NCBI RefSeq assembly: GCF_019924045.1
Contig: NZ_JAHXBN010000013.1
Location: 372,001 to 436,000, forward strand
Length of the DNA stretch: 64,000 nt
Origin: Dyadobacter fermentans
GTDB taxonomy: Bacteria > Bacteroidota > Bacteroidia > Cytophagales > Spirosomataceae
Reading direction: 5' to 3'
A program made the translations under genes and the position numbers. This document shows, in pieces, positions 59,447-64,000 of the stretch (the first letter of the stretch is position 1; each line of letters opens with the position of its first letter). A model generated the notes under the pieces. That model had not been told where the DNA came from. It ran no database searches and saw nothing but the letters and a program-made list of their open reading frames with translations.

Positions 59447-61678
59447 ATGAGTAACATTACCTATTTAGTGCCGGCGTTAGGCCTTGTTGGCTTGCTGGTT
59501 ATGTTCTTCAAAAGAGGCTGGGTTGTCCGGCAGGATGGTGGAAGTCCTGAAATGAAAGTCATAGCGGACGCAATCGCAGATGGTGCCCTGGCCTTCCTGA
59601 AAGCCGAATGGCGTGTACTCATTGTCTTTGGTCTTATTGTGAGTGTGATACTGGGTTACTCGGGCACACTGGTTGAAAATTCCAGCGCGTTTATCGGCGT
59701 ATCGTTCCTGGTAGGGGCCTTTATTTCCGCATTTGCCGGATATATCGGGATGAATATCGCTACCAAGTCGAACGTGCGCACCACACAGGCGGCACGTACG
59801 AGCCTTACGAGAGCGCTCGAAGTGTCGTTTACCGGCGGTTCCGTGATGGGGATCGGCGTAGCGAGCCTTGCGGTGCTGGGATTGGGTGGTTTGTTTATCA
59901 TTTTGTATTCCACTTTTGTAGGCGATAGCACGGATGTGAACGGCCTTCCGATGGAGCGTGTGCTGGAAGTCCTTGCGGGCTTCTCGCTCGGGGCCGAGTC
60001 GATTGCCCTTTTTGCGCGGGTAGGCGGTGGTATTTACACCAAAGCGGCCGACGTGGGCGCCGACCTCGTAGGTAAAGTGGAAGCCGGAATCCCCGAGGAC
60101 GATCCGCGTAACCCCGCCACCATTGCCGACAACGTGGGCGATAACGTGGGCGACGTGGCCGGTATGGGGGCCGACCTTTTCGGATCTTATGTAGCCACAA
60201 TTCTGGCAACGATGGTACTCGGCCGTGAAATTGTGGCGCAGGGTACCGATAATTTCGGAGGCATCGCGCCGATCCTCCTGCCAATGGTGATTGCAGGCGT
60301 GGGCCTTATTTCTTCGATCATCAGCATGCTCCTCGTACGCGTGAGCGACGACAACGGTAATGTGCAGGCCGCATTGAACCGCGGTAACTGGGGCTCGATC
60401 ATATTGGTATTGGTGGTAAGCTATCCGCTCACGATGTGGATGTTGCCGGAGGGGAATCTGAATATCCGCGGTGTCGACTTTACAGCGATGGACGTGTATT
60501 GGGCGATTCTGTTGGGTTCAATCGTAGGGGCCATCATGTCGACTGTTACCGAGTATTACACCGCAATGGGCAAGCGTCCTGTTCAGTCAATCGTGAACCA
60601 GTCGTCTACGGGTCATGCGACCAACATTATCGGTGGGCTTTCGGTAGGTATGGAATCTACGGTTATTCCGACTCTGGTATTGGCTGCCGGTATTTTCCTC
60701 AGTTATGAAGTGGCAGGTTTGTACGGTGTGGCTATTGCTGCCGCGGGTATGATGGCTACTACGGCCATGCAGCTGGCGATCGACGCATTCGGCCCGATCG
60801 CCGATAATGCGGGTGGTATCGCCGAAATGGCGCATTTGCCCGAAGAAGTACGCGGTCGTACCGATATCCTGGATGCAGTAGGTAACACTACCGCCGCAAC
60901 CGGTAAAGGGTTCGCGATTGCTTCTGCTGCATTGACATCTCTCGCGCTGTTTGCTGCATTCTGTGGTGTAGCGGGGATCAATTCCATCGATATTTACAAG
61001 GCCAATGTGCTGGCAGGTCTGTTCGTAGGGGCCATGATTCCATTTATCTTCTCTTCACTTGCTATTGCTGCCGTGGGCCGCGCCGCCATGAAGATGGTAG
61101 AGGAAGTACGCCGTCAGTTCCGTGAGCTGCCAGGTATTATGGAAGGTACAACCAAGCCCGAATACGATAAATGCGTAGCGATATCGACCCAGGCATCCAT
61201 TAAGGAAATGGTGGCTCCGGGCCTCATTGCCCTTATTGTGCCGGTATTGGTAGGCTTCCTGTTTGGCCCAGAAGTATTGGGTGGAACGCTGGCAGGAGTA
61301 ACCGTTTCGGGTGTGTTGATGGGGATTTTCCAAAACAACGCCGGCGGTGCCTGGGATAATGCCAAGAAATCGTTTGAAAAGGGGGTAGTGATCAATGGCG
61401 AGACCTACTACAAAAAGTCCGACCCGCACAAAGCTGCTGTAACCGGCGACACGGTAGGTGATCCTTTCAAAGACACTTCCGGGCCGTCGATGAACATCCT
61501 CATTAAACTGATGTCGATTGTTTCGCTGGTGATCGCTCCGCATATCGGAACAGGCTCACATGGCGCTGCCAGTGTGAAGGTCGACGAGAAAGCCCAGACC
61601 GTAACAGTCGCCGCACATACAACGGAGAATGCCGACACCGCCGCACCGGTATTGCGTTTGGAAAGAAAAGGGGAGTAA
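59447..61678 (+). CDS. hppA: Membrane-bound ion-translocating pyrophosphatase
   Basis: This 743-residue protein with about 16 membrane helices couples pyrophosphate hydrolysis to H+ or Na+ export. Catalytic segments are [14 protein letters not shown], then [20 protein letters not shown] and [17 protein letters not shown]. Ala, not Lys, occurs in [10 protein letters not shown], which is the mark of K+-dependent enzymes, a group that includes Na+ pumps. The ion cannot be settled by eye. It has its own promoter and a strong terminator, so it stands apart from the pigment operon. The C-terminal 50 residues are a short, less conserved tail. Confidence 0.94.
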   Translation: MSNITYLVPALGLVGLLVMFFKRGWVVRQDGGSPEMKVIADAIADGALAFLKAEWRVLIVFGLIVSVILGYSGTLVENSSAFIGVSFLVGAFISAFAGYIGMNIATKSNVRTTQAARTSLTRALEVSFTGGSVMGIGVASLAVLGLGGLFIILYSTFVGDSTDVNGLPMERVLEVLAGFSLGAESIALFARVGGGIYTKAADVGADLVGKVEAGIPEDDPRNPATIADNVGDNVGDVAGMGADLFGSYVATILATMVLGREIVAQGTDNFGGIAPILLPMVIAGVGLISSIISMLLVRVSDDNGNVQAALNRGNWGSIILVLVVSYPLTMWMLPEGNLNIRGVDFTAMDVYWAILLGSIVGAIMSTVTEYYTAMGKRPVQSIVNQSSTGHATNIIGGLSVGMESTVIPTLVLAAGIFLSYEVAGLYGVAIAAAGMMATTAMQLAIDAFGPIADNAGGIAEMAHLPEEVRGRTDILDAVGNTTAATGKGFAIASAALTSLALFAAFCGVAGINSIDIYKANVLAGLFVGAMIPFIFSSLAIAAVGRAAMKMVEEVRRQFRELPGIMEGTTKPEYDKCVAISTQASIKEMVAPGLIALIVPVLVGFLFGPEVLGGTLAGVTVSGVLMGIFQNNAGGAWDNAKKSFEKGVVINGETYYKKSDPHKAAVTGDTVGDPFKDTSGPSMNILIKLMSIVSLVIAPHIGTGSHGAASVKVDEKAQTVTVAAHTTENADTAAPVLRLERKGE

Positions 61679-61704
61679 GTTCTTTTCTTGAAAGGTATGA
61701 TAAA

Positions 61705-61734
61705 GCCCGGCTCATCGCCGGGCTTTGTTTGTTC
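61705..61734 (+). terminator. Terminator of hppA
   Basis: AAAGCCCGGC, loop TCATC and GCCGGGCTTT (about 61706-61730) form a 10-bp stem followed by GTTTGTT, 28 bp after the stop codon. Confidence 0.85.
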
Positions 61735-61757
61735 TGTGTCCAACGCACGCCGACTCA

Positions 61758-61838
61758 TTGTCACATCCCTGACGGGATTTTAACTGTATCGTTTACCGGA
61801 TGTTTGCTACCAATATTACATCGCTAACGCGATTTTAC
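61758..61838. repeat. Twin-hairpin TTACAT element, copy D
   Basis: ATCCC-TGAC-GGGAT (61765-61778) and ATCGC-TAAC-GCGAT (61820-61833), both fully paired, are 55 bp apart. The second is preceded by CTACCAATATTACAT as in copies B and C. It lies between the hppA terminator and the convergent hydrolase gene. Confidence 0.75.
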
Positions 61839-61907
61839 CTTGCGGGGATTTTCGCCCGTGACGCTTATTTTGGCTTCGTTACCAATATTCCCGTGTAGGT
61901 GGCAACT

Positions 61908-62756
61908 CTAACCCAACTTCTTCTTTAAGTATTCCAGCGATAATTTATAAGCATCCGCAGCCGCATTGGCGTCGTATTTCGGGTTGCTGGGGTTAGCGAA
62001 GGCGTGGACTGCGTCGTACATTTTGATGGTCACTTTTTTGCCGGCGGCTTTCATGTCTTCTTCGAATTTGGCGACCGTAGCCGGTGGGATGCCCTGATCC
62101 TGACTACCAAAAATACCCAGCACGTCGGTGTTAAGCTTTTTCAGCTTCTCGACATCGCCTTCGGGGCGACCGTAATACATCACGCAGCCTACTACCTGTT
62201 TGCCTCCCGCAATGGCATTCTGCAATGACAGCATCCCGCCGAAGCACCAGCCGATGCTGGCGATTTTCGCATTGGCGCCTGCATATTGAATACCGCCTTT
62301 CGTAATGGCGGCCAGGCGTTCGGCAGGTGTGCTCTGCATGAGTTGGCCGGCTTCTTCGCGCGTGGTGCCTACCTTGCCGTCGTACATATCCAATGCGAGT
62401 ACGTTCACGTCGCCCAGGTCCTTGTGCAGTTTAGCGGCCTCTTGTTTGACGTAGTCGTTCAATCCCCACCACTCCTGGTACACAAAAAGCCATTTGTCGG
62501 ACTTTTTCGGTGATTTGAGCAGAAAACCCGAGGCGGTTTTGCCATCGGCTGTCGGGAAAGTGACGGTTTCGCCAGCACCCTGATAGGTGAACGGCAGCGG
62601 TGTTTCGTGCAGCATCCGGAAATCCGCGTTGGCGGCCAGTTCCGACATGGCATTGGCGGGCGTGTGACAAACCGGAATAGTAGTTGGGTTAGCTTCCGGT
62701 GCCGGCAGGTTCATTTTGAACAGGAAAATGGTTACCAGGATAAAAACAGCTCTCAT
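61908..62756 (-). CDS. Exported dienelactone hydrolase-family protein
   Basis: This 282-residue alpha/beta hydrolase has a signal-like N terminus (MRAVFILVTIFLFKMNLP). The catalytic Cys is in GWCFGGML, Asp in GSQDQGIPP and His in AVHAFANPS, the Cys-Asp-His triad of the dienelactone hydrolase family, with the Glu that activates Cys in YQEWWGLNDY. ATG 62756 is preferred over a longer reading that starts in an upstream AT-rich stretch. The substrate is unknown; many such proteins act on esters or lactones other than dienelactone. Confidence 0.87.
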   Translation of the reverse strand: MRAVFILVTIFLFKMNLPAPEANPTTIPVCHTPANAMSELAANADFRMLHETPLPFTYQGAGETVTFPTADGKTASGFLLKSPKKSDKWLFVYQEWWGLNDYVKQEAAKLHKDLGDVNVLALDMYDGKVGTTREEAGQLMQSTPAERLAAITKGGIQYAGANAKIASIGWCFGGMLSLQNAIAGGKQVVGCVMYYGRPEGDVEKLKKLNTDVLGIFGSQDQGIPPATVAKFEEDMKAAGKKVTIKMYDAVHAFANPSNPKYDANAAADAYKLSLEYLKKKLG

Positions 62757-62912
62757 GTGTACAGGTTTGAAATGAATAGTTAGGATTGTGATATTAAATA
62801 TATACAAAATACGGGCCAACGGAAACATCGGTTGCGCAGGCCTTTTTATGGCGGATTGATGAAATTGTTGTACTTATTAAAATACAGGAACTTAATATGC
62901 TTAGCCGCCCGT

Positions 62913-62920
62913 TAACTTTG
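62913..62920 (+). promoter_or_regulatory. -7 element candidate for the MFS transporter gene
   Basis: TAACTTTG is a full match to TAnnTTTG and sits 20 bp before the ATG at 62941. No good -33 TTTG lies at the proper distance. Confidence 0.4.
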
Positions 62921-62940
62921 CATTGAGTGAATGTAAGTCC

Positions 62941-64000
62941 ATGAGCCGTAAGCAATACTTCTTTATTATCCTGATCCTCGGATCGCTGGCGACCGTCAGT
63001 CCGTTCTCCATCGACATGTACCTGCCGGGCTTCCCCCGGATTGCGTCGGATCTGAAAACCACTATCGACAAAGTACAACTTTCGCTAACCAGCTATCTTA
63101 TTGGTATTTGCATCGGTCAGGTGCTTTACGGTCCGCTGCTCGATCGCTTCGGTCGTAAGAAACCACTGTACGCCGGACTGGTATTGTATGTGATCGCCTC
63201 GTTTGGTTGTGCGATGACGTCATCCGTGGATGCGCTGATTGCCATGCGGTTTTTTCAGGCAATGGGAGGGTGTGTAGGGCTTGTGGCGTCGCAGGCATTG
63301 GTGAGCGACCTTTTCCCTGCCGATAAGCGTGCGGAGGTTTTCTCGCTCATTACATTGGTTATCGCTGTTTCACCCATGATCGCACCCACGGTGGGCGGTT
63401 ACGTGACGGCTTCCATCGCCTGGTACTGGATTTTCGTGATCCTGGCGGGTATTGTGAGCCTGATCATCATGGCTATTTATTTCTTCCTGCCCACCGGGCG
63501 CAGTGCCGATGCTACCGTATCGCTTCGGCCCGAGGCGGTGTTGGGAGGATACATTACCGTGATTTCGCAGCCCCAGTTTTTGATTTACACACTCGCGGGC
63601 GGTTTGGCAACAGCTGCGCCATTTGCTTATATTTCGGGCTCTTCGGATGTTTTCATGAACATCTACAAAGTCTCTGAGCAGCAATATGGCTGGATTTTCG
63701 CGTTCCTGGCCGTGGCGATGATCGGCTCCACCCAGTTGAATCACTTTTTACTCAAAAAATACACCAGCGAACAGATTATCCGCTTTACGCTTATTTACCA
63801 AAGCATTGTCGGGCTGTTCCTGATCGTTGGCGTGTACAACAACTGGTTCGGGCTTTTTTCATTGATCGGGACGATGTTCGTATTCCTGACCGGCCAGGGC
63901 CTCACCGGCCCCAACGCTTCGGCGCTTTCGCTTGCTCCCTTCCGCAAGCACACCGGTAGCGCGTCTGCGCTCATGGGGAGTTGGCGTATGGGCGCGGGAG
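62941..64000 (+). CDS. Bcr/CflA-family MFS multidrug transporter, 5' part
   Basis: The frame opens at ATG 62941 and runs to the window end without a stop, 353 codons of about 400. The 12-TM, DHA1-type exporter has the Bcr/CflA signatures SPFSIDMYLPGFPRIASDL in TM1, YGPLLDRFGRKKPLY (motif A) and AMGGCVGLVASQALVSDLF in TM4. It pumps drugs or small metabolites such as dipeptides out with protons. Start choice rests on the near TAACTTTG element and the typical N terminus. The gene diverges from the hydrolase gene with 184 bp between. Confidence 0.9.
   Translation, partial: MSRKQYFFIILILGSLATVSPFSIDMYLPGFPRIASDLKTTIDKVQLSLTSYLIGICIGQVLYGPLLDRFGRKKPLYAGLVLYVIASFGCAMTSSVDALIAMRFFQAMGGCVGLVASQALVSDLFPADKRAEVFSLITLVIAVSPMIAPTVGGYVTASIAWYWIFVILAGIVSLIIMAIYFFLPTGRSADATVSLRPEAVLGGYITVISQPQFLIYTLAGGLATAAPFAYISGSSDVFMNIYKVSEQQYGWIFAFLAVAMIGSTQLNHFLLKKYTSEQIIRFTLIYQSIVGLFLIVGVYNNWFGLFSLIGTMFVFLTGQGLTGPNASALSLAPFRKHTGSASALMGSWRMGAG

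Noticed and set aside
1..64000. tRNA, rRNA, prophage, insertion sequences, integrase genes
   Set aside because: No cloverleaf-like sequence with an acceptor end, no rRNA segments and no transposase or phage motifs were seen. A tRNA scan would be decisive, but none was run.

Overview
The window reads as chromosome of a pigmented member of the phylum Bacteroidota, most likely order Cytophagales and plausibly the genus Dyadobacter (inference from gene content, not a database hit). Supporting signs are promoters of the Bacteroidota type (TTTG, about 20 bp, then TAnnTTTG), few Shine-Dalgarno sequences, two secreted proteins with type IX secretion (T9SS) C-terminal tails, a carotenoid operon, and a large aryl-polyene/flexirubin-type pigment cluster. 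No tRNA, rRNA, CRISPR array, transposase, integrase or phage gene was seen. Layout: 1-2303 holds the 3' part of sufS and a serine acetyltransferase gene, both flanked by unusual intergenic arrays in which GTCA or TGAC recurs every 10 bp. 2304-6073 is a compact plus-strand operon: a UbiA prenyltransferase fused in one frame to a type III polyketide synthase, a methyltransferase and an FAD oxidoreductase, i.e. a probable small prenylated-polyketide pathway. 6051-11062 is a minus-strand carotenoid operon led by a MerR/CarH-type B12 regulator: carH-like, crtI, crtB, idi, crtZ and a CrtYcd-type lycopene cyclase, enough to make zeaxanthin from IPP/DMAPP once geranylgeranyl diphosphate is supplied. 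A LexA/S24-like regulator diverges from it. 12425-20513 holds a choice-of-anchor-A T9SS protein, a GT2/flippase-like pair, ruvC, and a metzincin protease with a T9SS tail. 20762-25589 is a TetR-controlled efflux operon (TetR, TolC-like, EmrA-like, EmrB-like) with a clear 22-bp operator palindrome. 25963-38416 is mostly housekeeping: RqcH/NFACT, PBP2 and RodA, a DUF423 protein, a GT9, a YggS-type PLP protein, a coiled-coil membrane protein, rpsF-rpsR-rplI, a BON-LysM protein and glpD. 38472-59162 is the flexirubin/aryl-polyene locus. A minus-strand arm (MMPL transporter-acyltransferase-methyltransferase fusion, RetSat-like oxidoreductase, halogenase-like flavoprotein) and a plus-strand arm (tyrosine ammonia-lyase, FabG, three KS with intact Cys-His-His, one short KS-like and one Cys-less KS-like protein, two ACPs, LpxL-like acyltransferase, two dehydratases, thioesterase, deacetylase, LolA-like carrier, GT2-DUF2062) diverge from one intergenic region; a second Cys-less KS-like gene lies apart beside glpD. 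In the inferred pathway TAL makes a 4-hydroxycinnamyl starter, the KS/FabG/dehydratase set extends it to a polyene on the ACPs, tailoring enzymes methylate and perhaps halogenate the ring, and MMPL plus LolA-like proteins move the lipid-like product to the outer membrane. Dialkylresorcinol genes (darA/darB) are not in the window. 59447-64000 carries a membrane pyrophosphatase, a dienelactone hydrolase and the 5' part of a Bcr/CflA-type MFS transporter. Intergenic space is rich in small structured repeats: twin-hairpin TTACAT elements (four copies), helically phased GTCA/TGAC arrays (three loci), polypurine/polypyrimidine inverted repeats, CATTCAA repeats and an AGCTT-rich array. They are the least explained part of the window.
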